This document shows positions 42,342 through 51,212 of a stretch of 64,000 nt of DNA, piece by piece. The DNA lies in the NCBI RefSeq assembly GCF_016907735.1, contig NZ_JAFBCP010000001.1, positions 2,346,105-2,410,104 of the forward strand. The letters run 5' to 3'. The notes beneath the pieces were generated by a model. It was not told where the DNA came from. It searched no databases and saw only the letters and a list, made by a program, of their open reading frames with translations. The DNA comes from Brevibacterium paucivorans (GTDB taxonomy: Bacteria; Actinomycetota; Actinomycetes; Actinomycetales; Brevibacteriaceae). Made by a program: the position numbers and the translations under genes. Every line of letters begins with the position of its first letter. Within the stretch, counting starts at the first letter, position 1.

Positions 42342-43100
42342 ATGGGAATTCTTGAAGGAAAGCGCATCCTCGTCACCGGTGTGCTCACAGAGTCGTCAAT
42401 CGCATTCGCGGCCGCACGCCTTGCGCAGGAGCAGGGAGCAGAAGTCATTCTGTCCAGCTTCGGCCGTCAGATGAAGATCACCACCATCATCGCTGAACGA
42501 CTGCCCAAACCAGCCCCGGTTATCGAACTCGACGCAACCAGCGAAGAAGACCTGGCAGCGCTACCTGAGCGTCTGGGCGGAAACATCGACGGAATCGTCC
42601 ACGCGATCGCATTCGCACCAAAAGACGCACTCGGTGGCGTGTTCCTCGACACCCCATTTGAATCGGTCTCCACCGCGATCCACGTGTCTGCCTACTCGCT
42701 GAAGTCCATCGCCGTCGCCGCAAAGAGCGTGCTCAACCCCGGCGCCGGAATCGTGGGCCTGACCTTCGACGCAACCGTCGCATGGCCGGCATATGACTGG
42801 ATGGGTGTGGCAAAGGCAGCCATGGAATCCACCTCGCGCTACCTCGCCAAGTACATGGGACCGGACAAGATCCGCGTCAACCTGGTATCCGCCGGACCAC
42901 TCAAGACCACCGCCGCCAAGTCCATCCCCGGCTTCGAAGCCTTCGAAGACGTGTGGGGCGACCGCGCGCCACTCGGGTGGGACCAAACCGACACCGAACC
43001 AGCCGGGAAAGCCATCGTCGCTCTTCTCTCCGACTGGTTCCCCGCCACCACCGGCGAAATGGTCCACGTCGACGGAGGCCTGCACTCAACAGGCGCATAG
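42342..43100 (+). CDS. fabI: Enoyl-ACP reductase (FabI/InhA type)
   Basis: NADH-dependent reduction of enoyl-ACP, the last step of each elongation cycle. The 252 residues show the divergent SDR start GKRILVTGVLTESSIAFA, the catalytic Tyr-Lys in WPAYDWMGVAKAAMES, and the substrate-loop region NLVSAGPLKTTAAKSIPGF, closest to the actinobacterial InhA type. Operon with fabG. Confidence 0.94.
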   Translation: MGILEGKRILVTGVLTESSIAFAAARLAQEQGAEVILSSFGRQMKITTIIAERLPKPAPVIELDATSEEDLAALPERLGGNIDGIVHAIAFAPKDALGGVFLDTPFESVSTAIHVSAYSLKSIAVAAKSVLNPGAGIVGLTFDATVAWPAYDWMGVAKAAMESTSRYLAKYMGPDKIRVNLVSAGPLKTTAAKSIPGFEAFEDVWGDRAPLGWDQTDTEPAGKAIVALLSDWFPATTGEMVHVDGGLHSTGA

Positions 43101-43142
43101 CCTCTAACGCATAACCTCCTGCACTTTTCGGGTGGGCATATC

Positions 43143-43148
43143 TACACT
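43143..43148 (+). promoter_or_regulatory. -10 element for a leaderless phosphatase mRNA
   Basis: TACACT ends 7 nt before the ATG at 43156, so transcription should begin at or within a base of the start codon. The intervening GGTAGGT is too close to act as a Shine-Dalgarno. Confidence 0.5.
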
Positions 43149-43155
43149 GGTAGGT

Positions 43156-43641
43156 ATGCCCACTCTCGTTTTGGCGCGCCACGCGCACGCAACTCATGAC
43201 CCCATGCCAGACTTCGACCGTCATCTCACGGATGAAGGGGAGGCCGAGGCGGCCCTCGCCGGCCGCTTTCTGTCACAGTTCCCGCTGACTCACCTGGTGT
43301 CGTCGCCGGCAAAACGCACAACCCAGACTGGGCAAGCAGTTGTTGATGCGCTCAACGACGCCTACCGCGGACGCCCAGATTTCAACGCCGTAGAACTGCA
43401 GTTCGAACCTGCTCTATACGACGCCACCGTTCAAACCTGGCTCGACACCATCAACGCGATCCCCGAAGACGTGCCCGGAGCATATATCGTGGGGCACAAC
43501 CCCATCGTGTGGGAAACAGTTGAACAGCTCAGCGGTGTAAACCTCAAGAAGTTCAAACCATCATCCGTTGCAGTATTCCGGCTACCCAGTTGGGACGTCG
43601 ACACATTCCCAGAACCCACTGTGCGGTACTTCGGAAACTAA
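43156..43641 (+). CDS. sixA: SixA-like histidine phosphatase
   Basis: A 161-residue member of the phosphoglycerate-mutase-like histidine phosphatases. Catalytic residues are visible: Arg-His in LARHAHATH, Arg in SSPAKRTTQT, and the second His in IVGHNPIVWETV. The size is that of SixA, which removes phosphate from phosphohistidine in E. coli; the actinobacterial target is unknown. ATG 43156 is placed by the promoter. It is convergent with serB. Confidence 0.85.
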   Translation: MPTLVLARHAHATHDPMPDFDRHLTDEGEAEAALAGRFLSQFPLTHLVSSPAKRTTQTGQAVVDALNDAYRGRPDFNAVELQFEPALYDATVQTWLDTINAIPEDVPGAYIVGHNPIVWETVEQLSGVNLKKFKPSSVAVFRLPSWDVDTFPEPTVRYFGN

Positions 43642-43665
43642 AACGCACAGACCTCAAACAGGCGC

Positions 43666-44439
43666 TCAGCGCATGTACGGTGCGCAGAAAATCTCTACAA
43701 GCTGACGCATGTCACGGTGCCGGATGACCAAATCGGCCTTTTCAGCCAACGCGGGTTTCGCACAGAACGCGATCCCGCAGGTCGCCAGCTCGACCATGTC
43801 CAAGTCGTTCGCACCATCACCAATAGCCAAAGTCCGCGTAGCGCCTACACGTTCGGCCAGCTGCGCAAGAGTGCGGGCCTTGAACGCCCGGTCAACAACA
43901 GGCCCCGTGACCTTGCCAGTGAGCACTCCGCCGGAGGACTCCAACTGATTCGCAAACGCGTCATCGATGCCAACACTGTCCGCAAGCGGCTGAACAATCT
44001 CAATGAAGCCACCGGACACAACAGCCACGTGGCAATCCACCTCGTGCAAGGCCCCCACCCACTCGGGTACTCCAGGGGTGAGCGTCACCTGGTCAGCCAC
44101 CTCGGCCAGCGCACTCACCGGGACTCCCTTGAGCAACGCCACGCGTTCGCGCAACGACTCTTCAAAATCCAACTCGCCAGCCATGGCCCGCTCCGTGATC
44201 GCTGCAACCTGGTCTTCAACACCAGCGTGAGCGGCCAGCAGATCAATCACTTCTTCGTTGATCAGTGTGGAATCCACATCCATAACCACCAGCTCAGGCG
44301 GCGCAAGACTCACCTCTGAGGGCAGGACCTGAACATCGTCGTTTTCTGAACGCAAATCAGCCAGAACCGGTGGCAAGGCATCAGGGTCAAAAACATCGTG
44401 GCGAACCTGACCAGAGTCGAAAACACATACCCGTTGCAT
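43666..44439 (-). CDS. serB: Phosphoserine phosphatase
   Basis: HAD-superfamily enzyme for the last step of serine synthesis. The motifs are VVMDVDSTLINEEVIDLLA (nucleophile Asp and acid Asp), VVSGGFIEIV, and the Lys-to-Asp pair ending in IGDGANDLDM. From ATG 44439 it has 257 residues; an in-frame GTG at 44463 would overlap the upstream gene. The N-terminal ACT-like regulatory region of longer SerB proteins is reduced to about 55 residues. Confidence 0.93.
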   Translation of the reverse strand: MQRVCVFDSGQVRHDVFDPDALPPVLADLRSENDDVQVLPSEVSLAPPELVVMDVDSTLINEEVIDLLAAHAGVEDQVAAITERAMAGELDFEESLRERVALLKGVPVSALAEVADQVTLTPGVPEWVGALHEVDCHVAVVSGGFIEIVQPLADSVGIDDAFANQLESSGGVLTGKVTGPVVDRAFKARTLAQLAERVGATRTLAIGDGANDLDMVELATCGIAFCAKPALAEKADLVIRHRDMRQLVEIFCAPYMR

Positions 44440-44443
44440 AGCT

Positions 44444-45193
44444 TTATCGTATCGGTGTGGCACTTTCCCGCGTGGTCGTGGTCACCACATCGTGAGCCGC
44501 CCCATGGAGCTGAGCCAGCAACTGACCTAACTCCGGCGGCTCAACCGCGGCAGGCGCCATAACGGACCGCACTGCACTGTGGATATCAACAGCGGAAAAA
44601 CACGCGGCTTCAACAGGGGAATCCATGAAGAACGACCCCGCCCGCCGGTGCTCAGCGGCAAAGTCCTCCTGCCAGTCCCTCCACGGAAGATTCCGAAACT
44701 CATCGGCAATCCCGCGCTCAACAAGCGACAACCCCCGCATGACCACCTGACGCAAGTGGCGTACAGCCTCTGCACCAGAACGCGCACCCAAGGGTGTGTA
44801 CGGAACGTGCGCACACGGAAACACATCCACATTGCCCTCCGCATGGACGACCAACACCGCACGGGACTCGCCGGACACCTCGGCGACAATCACGGCGGGC
44901 GCCTGCGCAACCACGCGACTGTGCTCCCTGGACACCTGCGGAACCGTCAGCGTAAGCGCCGGATGGATCAACTCCGTACGAAACCGGTCAACCCCAAGCT
45001 CTCGCGCCGCAGCCGCCCACAACAACAGGCCGGTGTGTGGCTCGCCAAGCACGGCATCGTCGTTGATGACCGGCACCTCAAACCCGGCGTCGTGGAAGAT
45101 CGTCGCCACCGAATCGGGTGGCAGTGTCCGTGCGACACACGCATTGAGCGCAGTCGTGACAAGAACAGTCTGGAAAACTCGCTGATTGTGCAC
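44444..45193 (-). CDS. Conserved protein of unknown function upstream of serB
   Basis: I do not recognise this 249-residue protein. It has no membrane helices or nucleotide motifs. It contains a VFQTVLVTTALNACVARTLP start, an Ala-rich middle with AVLVVHAEGNVDVFPCAHVP, and a helical end (LGQLLAQLHGAAHDVV). It ends 4 nt before the serB ATG, so the two are coupled. GTG 45193 is favoured over GTG 45199 because TAATCT on the minus strand (+ coordinates 45202-45207) gives a leaderless start. Codon use is that of its neighbours. Confidence 0.65.
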   Translation of the reverse strand: MHNQRVFQTVLVTTALNACVARTLPPDSVATIFHDAGFEVPVINDDAVLGEPHTGLLLWAAAARELGVDRFRTELIHPALTLTVPQVSREHSRVVAQAPAVIVAEVSGESRAVLVVHAEGNVDVFPCAHVPYTPLGARSGAEAVRHLRQVVMRGLSLVERGIADEFRNLPWRDWQEDFAAEHRRAGSFFMDSPVEAACFSAVDIHSAVRSVMAPAAVEPPELGQLLAQLHGAAHDVVTTTTRESATPIR

Positions 45194-45214
45194 ACGCACA
45201 GATTACCCGTGGGG

Positions 45215-45220
45215 TAGGGT
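45215..45220 (+). promoter_or_regulatory. -10 element for a leaderless ABC ATPase mRNA
   Basis: TAGGGT lies 7 nt before the ATG at 45228 and no ribosome-binding site is present. The minus-strand TAATCT for the divergent gene is only 8 bases away, so the two promoters share DNA. Confidence 0.45.
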
Positions 45221-45227
45221 TTGACAT

Positions 45228-46010
45228 ATGAGCGAAGTGCTGAGCTTAGAAGATGTTGTTGTTCGCCGTGGTCCTCACCACCTGTTGGACGGACTGAGCC
45301 TCTCAGTATCTGAAGGACAGCACTGGGTGATCCTCGGCCCCAACGGCGCTGGCAAGACCACACTGTTGGAACTCGTATCCGGACGCATGCACCCCACCAG
45401 CGGAACCGTGAAGATTCTTGGTGAGCAGCTGGGCCGCATCGATGTGTTTGAACTGCGTCCGCGCATCGGATATGCATCGTCCGCACTTGCCGACCGTCTG
45501 CCACGCAGCGAAACCGCCTTCGACACCGTCATGACCGCCGCATACGGAGTGGTTGGTCGCTGGACTGAAGAGTACGACCAGATCGACGAAGAACGCGCCC
45601 ACGACCTTCTGCACGCTTTTGGTATTGGTGATTTCAAAGACCGCACATTTGGTTCTCTGTCTGAAGGTGAACGTAAACGTGTGCAGATTGCCCGCTCACT
45701 CATGACTGACCCGGAGATTCTGCTCCTGGACGAACCAGCGTCGGGACTCGACCTGGGCGGCCGCGAAGACCTGCTGCAGGCGCTCACGGAGATCATCGGC
45801 GGAAAGTACGCACCTACCACCCTCATGGTCACCCACCACGTGGAAGAGATTCCGCAGGGCACCACGCACGCTCTGCTTCTTCGCGACGGAAAAGTGACAG
45901 CAGCTGGTCCTTTGGAGGAGACCCTGACCTCCCAGAACCTGTCTGAAACGTTTGGCTCGAACATCGAACTCACCACTGTCGGTGGTCGCTTCCACGCTCA
46001 GGCACAGTGA
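45228..46010 (+). CDS. ABC transporter ATP-binding protein
   Basis: A 260-residue stand-alone ABC ATPase. Walker A GPNGAGKTT, signature LSEGERKRVQIARSL, Walker B ILLLDEPASGLD, switch His in VTHHVEEI. It resembles the MolC/YlmA-type ATPases that lack an adjacent permease gene. Here the next gene is a TSUP carrier, not an ABC permease, and is coupled by a GTGA overlap. Partner and substrate unknown. Confidence 0.88.
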   Translation: MSEVLSLEDVVVRRGPHHLLDGLSLSVSEGQHWVILGPNGAGKTTLLELVSGRMHPTSGTVKILGEQLGRIDVFELRPRIGYASSALADRLPRSETAFDTVMTAAYGVVGRWTEEYDQIDEERAHDLLHAFGIGDFKDRTFGSLSEGERKRVQIARSLMTDPEILLLDEPASGLDLGGREDLLQALTEIIGGKYAPTTLMVTHHVEEIPQGTTHALLLRDGKVTAAGPLEETLTSQNLSETFGSNIELTTVGGRFHAQAQ

Positions 46011-46780
46011 CGTTTGATCTGCTCACCAGCACGCTCATCTTCCTTGCGGGGCTGGCCGCTGGCACTATCAACGCGGTGGTGGGCTCCGGAACTCTGATTA
46101 CCTTTCCCGCGCTCGTGGCCTTTGGCGTGCCACCCCAAGCCGCGACCATGAGTAACGCGCTTGGGCTCATCCCAGGAAACATCGCATCGTCATTCGGATA
46201 CCGTGAAGATCTCCGCGGCTCCGGCGACAAACTCAAACGCTGGATACCCGCATCGATGGCCGGCTCCCTCATCGGTGCCGCACTCTTGGTGATCCTGCCG
46301 GAAAAGTCCTTCGAGCTCATCGTGCCGGTCCTTATCGTTCTCGCGCTCGTCATGGTGGTGATACAGCCACGCCTCCAGAAATACCTCAAGGCTCGCCAAT
46401 CCAACGCCGTCACACACAGCACCATCGCGGTGTATTGCGTCCTGTTCTTCACCGCCATCTACGGCGGCTACTTCGCAGCGGCCCAAGGCATTATTCTCAT
46501 CGGGCTTCTAGGCATAGTCCTCGATGAGCCACTCCAAACGATCAACGGATACAAAAACGTCCTCGTCCTGTTCGTCAACCTCGTATCAGCAACCGCCTAC
46601 ACCGTCATCGGGTTTAACAAGATCTCGTGGATGGCCGTACTGCTCATTGCGGCCGGATCGCTCGTAGGCGGTTATGTGGGTGCGCGCATCGGCCGAAAAC
46701 TCAACCCCACCGTGTTGCGCGCCGTGATCGTGATCCTGGGCATGGTCGCGTTTGTGCGCATCTTGGGAATCCACGCATGA
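46007..46780 (+). CDS. TauE/SafE (TSUP) family anion transporter
   Basis: A 257-residue membrane protein with about eight helices in two repeats. The repeat motifs FLAGLAAGTINAVVGSGTLIT and YGGYFAAAQGIILIG are those of the sulfite exporter TauE/SafE family. GTG 46007 overlaps the ABC ATPase stop and its own stop overlaps the methyltransferase start. Typical substrates are sulfite, sulfoacetate or other C2-C3 sulfonates; not determinable here. Confidence 0.88.
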   Translation: MTFDLLTSTLIFLAGLAAGTINAVVGSGTLITFPALVAFGVPPQAATMSNALGLIPGNIASSFGYREDLRGSGDKLKRWIPASMAGSLIGAALLVILPEKSFELIVPVLIVLALVMVVIQPRLQKYLKARQSNAVTHSTIAVYCVLFFTAIYGGYFAAAQGIILIGLLGIVLDEPLQTINGYKNVLVLFVNLVSATAYTVIGFNKISWMAVLLIAAGSLVGGYVGARIGRKLNPTVLRAVIVILGMVAFVRILGIHA

Positions 46781-47658
46781 ACACACCCAAGAAAGCCGAC
46801 CTGAGCCCCCAAGACATCGAAGCGCTATGCGAACAACACGGCATCGACCCCGCCCGCGTGCAACACCTGGCTCACGTACCCCCGCCTGAGGACTACACGC
46901 ACCTGACCGACGTGGACCTCCGGAAGAAACTCGAACCGGAAAACGGCCTTTTCATCTCCGAATCATCCAAGATCATTCAACGCGCCCACGACGCCGGCAT
47001 GAAGTTCCGTTCGTTCTTCCTCAACGCCCACTGGCTCGAACCGCTCGCCCCGGTCATCGCCCACCACGACGTCCCCATCTACGTGGGAAGCGAAGCTGAT
47101 CTAGAAAAGGTTGCCGGTTTTCGCCTCCACCGAGGTGCCCTGGCAAGTACCCAGCGTCCCCACCTTCCCAACGTTGCCGAGGTGGTGAGAGACGCCTCGG
47201 TCGTTGTCGTCATTGAAGATTTGGTGGATCACACGAACGTGGGCGCGATCTTCCGTTCCGTAGCCGCCCTTGGCGCCGACGCCGTCCTGGTAACACCCCG
47301 ATGCGCCGACCCCTTGTACCGGCGAGCGATCCGAGTGTCGATGGGTACGGTCTTCCAAGTGCCGTGGACAAGAATCGATCCTTGGCCAGAGAGCATCGAC
47401 ACCCTCCAGGATGCAGGGTTCGTCGTTGCGGGCATGACTCTAGGCGAGGGCGCGATCACTTTGGACGAGCTGGTCGCTGAAGATTATGAGAAGCTCGCTC
47501 TCGTCTTCGGCTCCGAGGGTCCTGGGCTGACTCAAGCGACTGAGCAGCGGCTCGACAGAAGAGTCACGATCCCGATGATGGGCGGAGTTGACTCGTTAAA
47601 CGTCGCGGCGGCCTCGGCAATCGCGCTCTATGCGACGAGGTTGCGCCACAAGAGGTAG
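46777..47658 (+). CDS. SpoU/TrmH-family RNA 2'-O-methyltransferase with replaced 3' end
   Basis: A 293-residue SPOUT enzyme that methylates ribose 2'-OH in rRNA or tRNA. It has an N-terminal RNA-binding region, then motif 1 (LVDHTNVGAIFRSVAALGADA), motif 2 (LVFGSEGPGL) and motif 3 (IPMMGGVDSLNVAAASAIALY). ATG 46777 overlaps the TSUP stop. Codon use changes toward the 3' end: GAG, AGA and CGA codons appear from about 47.3-47.4 kb, while upstream GAA and CGC dominate. A second copy of the motif-3 tail occurs at 57636-57710 beyond the copper island. The 3' end here is probably of foreign origin. Confidence 0.9.
   Translation: MNTPKKADLSPQDIEALCEQHGIDPARVQHLAHVPPPEDYTHLTDVDLRKKLEPENGLFISESSKIIQRAHDAGMKFRSFFLNAHWLEPLAPVIAHHDVPIYVGSEADLEKVAGFRLHRGALASTQRPHLPNVAEVVRDASVVVVIEDLVDHTNVGAIFRSVAALGADAVLVTPRCADPLYRRAIRVSMGTVFQVPWTRIDPWPESIDTLQDAGFVVAGMTLGEGAITLDELVAEDYEKLALVFGSEGPGLTQATEQRLDRRVTIPMMGGVDSLNVAAASAIALYATRLRHKR
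47590..47606 (+). repeat. Left att-like repeat of the copper island
   Basis: GACTCGTTAAACGTCGC, in codons for DSLNVA of the methyltransferase, matches GACTCGCTCAACGTCGC at 57645-57661 at 15 of 17 positions, in the same orientation and the same coding context, 10,055 bases apart. Confidence 0.5.
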
Positions 47659-47816
47659 CGTCACTGTCCAGAGGTGGTCGAGTCAGTCCGTTTTCACCGG
47701 CGCGAATATCGTTGTGGCGAGTGTGATCTGCGCCACTAGGGCCTTTGCCCTGATGCAGTTCTGCCGACGGACTGTACTGAAGCCGGCACTCTGGTGGTGA
47801 GCTTGGAGTCCGAGCA

Positions 47817-48440
47817 TTAAGTCAATTGAAATCCGGTCAAGCAAGTGGGGTCATCTGCGCGGGTCGATATATCCTGCTTTGTGGTGCGGCCTTCGGCTGA
47901 GACTGTGAGCGACGCGTCAATTCCGCGTGGCAGCCAGATCCCCACGAATCCGTTGTCGTAAGTCCTCAGCGTTTCATCGAGGATGGTCCTCCCAGACGTC
48001 GCCTCGACCACGGTAACGTCGACGTCAGTATTGGCGAGCTCGCCGCGACAAGTTGTGAGGCTGTGGAAGTAGCATTCGTGAGTCTGCCCGCGATAGGGAG
48101 CGATAGAGACGTAAAATTCGTCCTTTGGCATCGGCAGAGTGGTCTGCTTGTTCTGATCGTCGGTCAGGACCAACTGTTCGGGTTCAATCGAAGCAATGAG
48201 TTCAGACGAGCGATCTGACACCTTCGCTGTGTCGAGGCGCTTGATGACGTCCCGTGCATTCAGGCCGTCCAGATCGTGCTCGGCCACCAATGAGTGATCG
48301 GACCCTGCGTCGACGGACGGTTCCGCATCAGCACAGCCGCTGAGCAGGAGGACGGCGCTGGTCGCCAGCGCGGTTATGGTCGCGCAGAGTCTCAGGCGGC
48401 TCCTGGAGGGGTGGATCGGAGTAACAATGGCAAGGGGCAT
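47817..48440 (-). CDS. cueP: CueP-family copper-binding lipoprotein
   Basis: A lipoprotein of 207 residues with a signal peptide and lipobox LLSGC (lipid-bearing Cys about residue 36). The body follows Salmonella CueP closely: DEFYVSIAPYRGQTHECYFH, LTTCRGEL, NGFVGIWLPRGIDA and the end DPTCLTGFQL. The three Cys after the lipobox are the copper ligands. CueP binds periplasmic copper; here it would sit on the outer face of the membrane. ATG 48440 is chosen over an upstream TTG. It is the last gene of the island on this strand. Confidence 0.9.
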   Translation of the reverse strand: MPLAIVTPIHPSRSRLRLCATITALATSAVLLLSGCADAEPSVDAGSDHSLVAEHDLDGLNARDVIKRLDTAKVSDRSSELIASIEPEQLVLTDDQNKQTTLPMPKDEFYVSIAPYRGQTHECYFHSLTTCRGELANTDVDVTVVEATSGRTILDETLRTYDNGFVGIWLPRGIDASLTVSAEGRTTKQDISTRADDPTCLTGFQLT

Positions 48441-48626
48441 GGCCAACTCTTTTCTCAGGTGAAAATGTTCATATCGACCGATTCGACCTCAGGCGGCCCG
48501 ATTTCGTCGGGGGCCGAGGGCCAGACGAGGGGCAGTCCACGCCAGCCCGGAGACGTCGAAAGCATAGTCTTGGTCTGGGGTGCAACAGCCTGGGAGGCGT
48601 CTGGTGTCAACCGAAATCAGATGGTG

Positions 48627-48977
48627 TCAGGAGCGCACGAGTCGGTTGATGGCATCGGAGGCTTCCTGGATCTTGGCGATGGCCGCGTCCTCATCGCCTT
48701 GCTTGGCGGCGTCGAGCACGCAGTGCTTGAGGTGGTCATCGAGCAGGCCGGTCGCGACCCCCTGAAGTGCCCGGGTGAGCGCGGAGACCTGAGTGAGGAT
48801 GTCGATGCAGTACTTCTCGTCATCGATCATCTTCGCGATGCCGCGCGCCTGGCCTTCGATGCGCTTCATGCGGCTGCGGTAGCGGGCCTTGTCGCTGATG
48901 TAGCCGTGCTGGTGGGTCTCGGTGTCGCCGCCGGTGTCATTGGTGGCCGTGTCGGTAGTCATGATTGTGTCCTTCAT
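48627..48977 (-). CDS. csoR: Copper-sensing repressor CsoR
   Basis: A 116-residue CsoR/RcnR-family all-helical repressor that leaves DNA when it binds Cu(I). The ligand set Cys-His-Cys is present: Cys in DEKYCIDILTQVSA, then His and Cys in DDHLKHCVLDA. The N-terminal region is His-containing (ETHQHG) with the conserved RMKRIEGQARGIAKMI. ATG 48977 overlaps the copB stop as ATGA, so repressor and pump are coupled. Its operators are probably the ATACCC/GGGTAT repeats at 51.8, 54.9 and 55.0 kb. Confidence 0.93.
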   Translation of the reverse strand: MKDTIMTTDTATNDTGGDTETHQHGYISDKARYRSRMKRIEGQARGIAKMIDDEKYCIDILTQVSALTRALQGVATGLLDDHLKHCVLDAAKQGDEDAAIAKIQEASDAINRLVRS

Positions 48978-51124
48978 TTCTGACGCTCCAGGACGGAACG
49001 AGTGCTTGCATCTGGGGTGAGGTCGATGCGACGCAACAACTGGGCGTTGAGGGCGACGACGACGGTGGAGATCGACATCAGGATCGCGCCAACCGACATC
49101 GGCATGACAAAGCCGACGGGTGCGAGCACACCGGCCGCGAGCGGCACAGAGAGCAGGTTGTACCCGGCAGCCCACCACAGGTTCTGCTTCATTTTACGGT
49201 ATGCGGCACGGGAGAGTTGGATAACCGAGAGCACGCTGCGCGGGTCGGAACTGGCGAGGATGACCCCTGCTGAGGCGATGGCGACGTCGGTGCCCGCGCC
49301 GATGGCGATACCAATGTCGGACTGCGCCAGCGCCGGAGCGTCGTTGACGCCGTCACCAACCATGGCGACCTTCTTGCCTTCCTTTTGCAGCTGGTCGACC
49401 TTGGCGGACTTGTCCTCGGGGCGGACGCCGGCGAAGACCCGGTCGATGCCGAGCTCTCTTCCCACCTCGTTCGCCACGGCCTCGGCGTCGCCGGTGATCA
49501 TGACGACCTCGACGCCGAGCTCATGAAGCGCGTCGACGGCGTCGCGGGACTCTGGCCGGACCTCGTCGGCAAGCTTGAGCCCGCCGATCACAGTATTGTC
49601 GCGTAGGACGTGCAGGATGATCGCGCCCGCGGCTCGCCACTCCTCGGCGGCGTCGATCTCGTGCTGCCCGGTCTCCTCGAGCAGTCGGGGGCCTCCGACG
49701 CGGATCTCCTGGCCGGCCACGGTCGCGGTGACCCCCACTGCCGGCGAGGACGAGAATCCACTGGCTGGTTCGACGGTCAGGCTCTTGTCTTTGGCGGCAG
49801 CGACGATGGCCTGGGCGAGCGGGTGCTCGCTGTCGGCCTCGGCGGCAGCGGCTAGGGCGAGTACCTGCTCGGCGTCCAGGCCGGCGATCGGCTCGACGCC
49901 GGTGACGGTGGGCTCGCCCTTGGTCAGGGTGCCGGTCTTGTCGAAGAGCACTGCGTCGACCTGGCGCATGGACTCCAGCGCGAGGCGGTCCTTGACCAGG
50001 ACGCCGCCGCGGGCGGCGCGCTCGGTGGCGATGGACACGACCAGCGGGATCGCCAGACCGAGCGCGTGCGGGCAGGCGATGACGAGCACGGTGATGGTGC
50101 GGATGACGGCATCGTTGGGCAGCCCGAAGAGGGTCCAGGCGACGGCAGTGATCAGAGCGGCCCCGAGGGCGAACCAGAATAGCAAGGCAGCCGCCTTGTC
50201 GGCGATGCGCTGGGCGCGGGACGAAGACCCCTGGGCCTCGGCGACGAGCCTGTTGATGCCGGCCAGTGCCGTGTCGTCGCCGGTGGCGGTGATCTCCACC
50301 CGCAAACCGGAGTCAGTGGCCACAGTGCCGGCGGTGACCGCATCGCCCTCGCCGCGGGCGACGGGGCGCGACTCGCCGGTGATCATCGACTCGTCCATGT
50401 CAGCGCGGCCGTCGATGACGGTGCCGTCGGCGGGGACGCTGCCTCCGGGGCGGACGATGACGACGTCGCCGACGCGCAGCTCGGCCGGGTCGACCTTGAC
50501 GGTTTCGTCGCCCTCGACGCGCTCCGCTTCGTCGGGCAGCAACGCGGCAAGGGAGTCCAGCGCCGAGGTTGTCTGGGCCAGGGACCGCATCTCGATCCAG
50601 TGGCCGAGCAGCATGATAACGATCAGCAGCGCCAGCTCCCACCAGAACTCGAGCTCGTGGTGGACGAGCCCCACGGTGGCGGCCCAGGAGGCGAGGAACG
50701 CCACGGTGATCCCGAGCGCGATCAGCAGCATCATGCCGGGCTTGCGGCTCTTCAGCTCGCTGACGGCACCGGTGAGGAACGGTGTGCCGCCCCAGGCGTA
50801 CATGACGGTGCCGAGCACCGCGGCGACCCAGCCCGCCCAGCTGGGCACCGAGTAGCCCAGGAGCATGGCGAACATGGGGGAGAACGCGACCACCGGGATG
50901 GCGATGACGAGGTTGATCCAGAACAGTCGACGGAACTGGCTGACGTGGTCGCCATGGCCCGCATGACCACTATGACCACTGCCGTGATCGCCGTGCCCGG
51001 CGTGGGCACCGTGTTTCACGGCGTGGCCTTCGTGCTCGGCATGCGAGTCGTCAACATGGCCGGACTCGGTGGTCGCGACGCCGTCGTGGTCATGGTGATG
51101 GTGATGCGTGGTCGGGTCCGTCAC
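48974..51124 (-). CDS. copB: Copper-translocating P-type ATPase, CopB type
   Basis: A P1B-type ATPase of 716 residues. The N-terminal 60 residues are very His-rich (HHHHHDHD, GHGDHGSGHSGHAGHGDH) in place of a CxxC domain. The membrane metal site is CPH (VIACPHALGLAIPL), which marks the CopB subgroup. The phosphorylation motif is DKTGTLTKGE and the hinge [10 protein letters not shown]. It exports copper from the cytoplasm. The start is GTG 51124. Confidence 0.95.
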   Translation of the reverse strand: MTDPTTHHHHHDHDGVATTESGHVDDSHAEHEGHAVKHGAHAGHGDHGSGHSGHAGHGDHVSQFRRLFWINLVIAIPVVAFSPMFAMLLGYSVPSWAGWVAAVLGTVMYAWGGTPFLTGAVSELKSRKPGMMLLIALGITVAFLASWAATVGLVHHELEFWWELALLIVIMLLGHWIEMRSLAQTTSALDSLAALLPDEAERVEGDETVKVDPAELRVGDVVIVRPGGSVPADGTVIDGRADMDESMITGESRPVARGEGDAVTAGTVATDSGLRVEITATGDDTALAGINRLVAEAQGSSSRAQRIADKAAALLFWFALGAALITAVAWTLFGLPNDAVIRTITVLVIACPHALGLAIPLVVSIATERAARGGVLVKDRLALESMRQVDAVLFDKTGTLTKGEPTVTGVEPIAGLDAEQVLALAAAAEADSEHPLAQAIVAAAKDKSLTVEPASGFSSSPAVGVTATVAGQEIRVGGPRLLEETGQHEIDAAEEWRAAGAIILHVLRDNTVIGGLKLADEVRPESRDAVDALHELGVEVVMITGDAEAVANEVGRELGIDRVFAGVRPEDKSAKVDQLQKEGKKVAMVGDGVNDAPALAQSDIGIAIGAGTDVAIASAGVILASSDPRSVLSVIQLSRAAYRKMKQNLWWAAGYNLLSVPLAAGVLAPVGFVMPMSVGAILMSISTVVVALNAQLLRRIDLTPDASTRSVLERQK

Positions 51125-51212
51125 TGCTCTTCGCTTCCCTTCGTTCTTCCCCGGTCTTTCCTTCGATCGGGTCGTGTCTCGCCGCGGACCCTTCAGGGCC
51201 CCAGCGGCCGGC

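Noticed and set aside
47659..47816. Possible insertion-sequence terminus just after the methyltransferase gene
   Set aside because: A short AGGGC/GCCCT hairpin is present, but I could not match the segment to any inverted repeat or transposase end.
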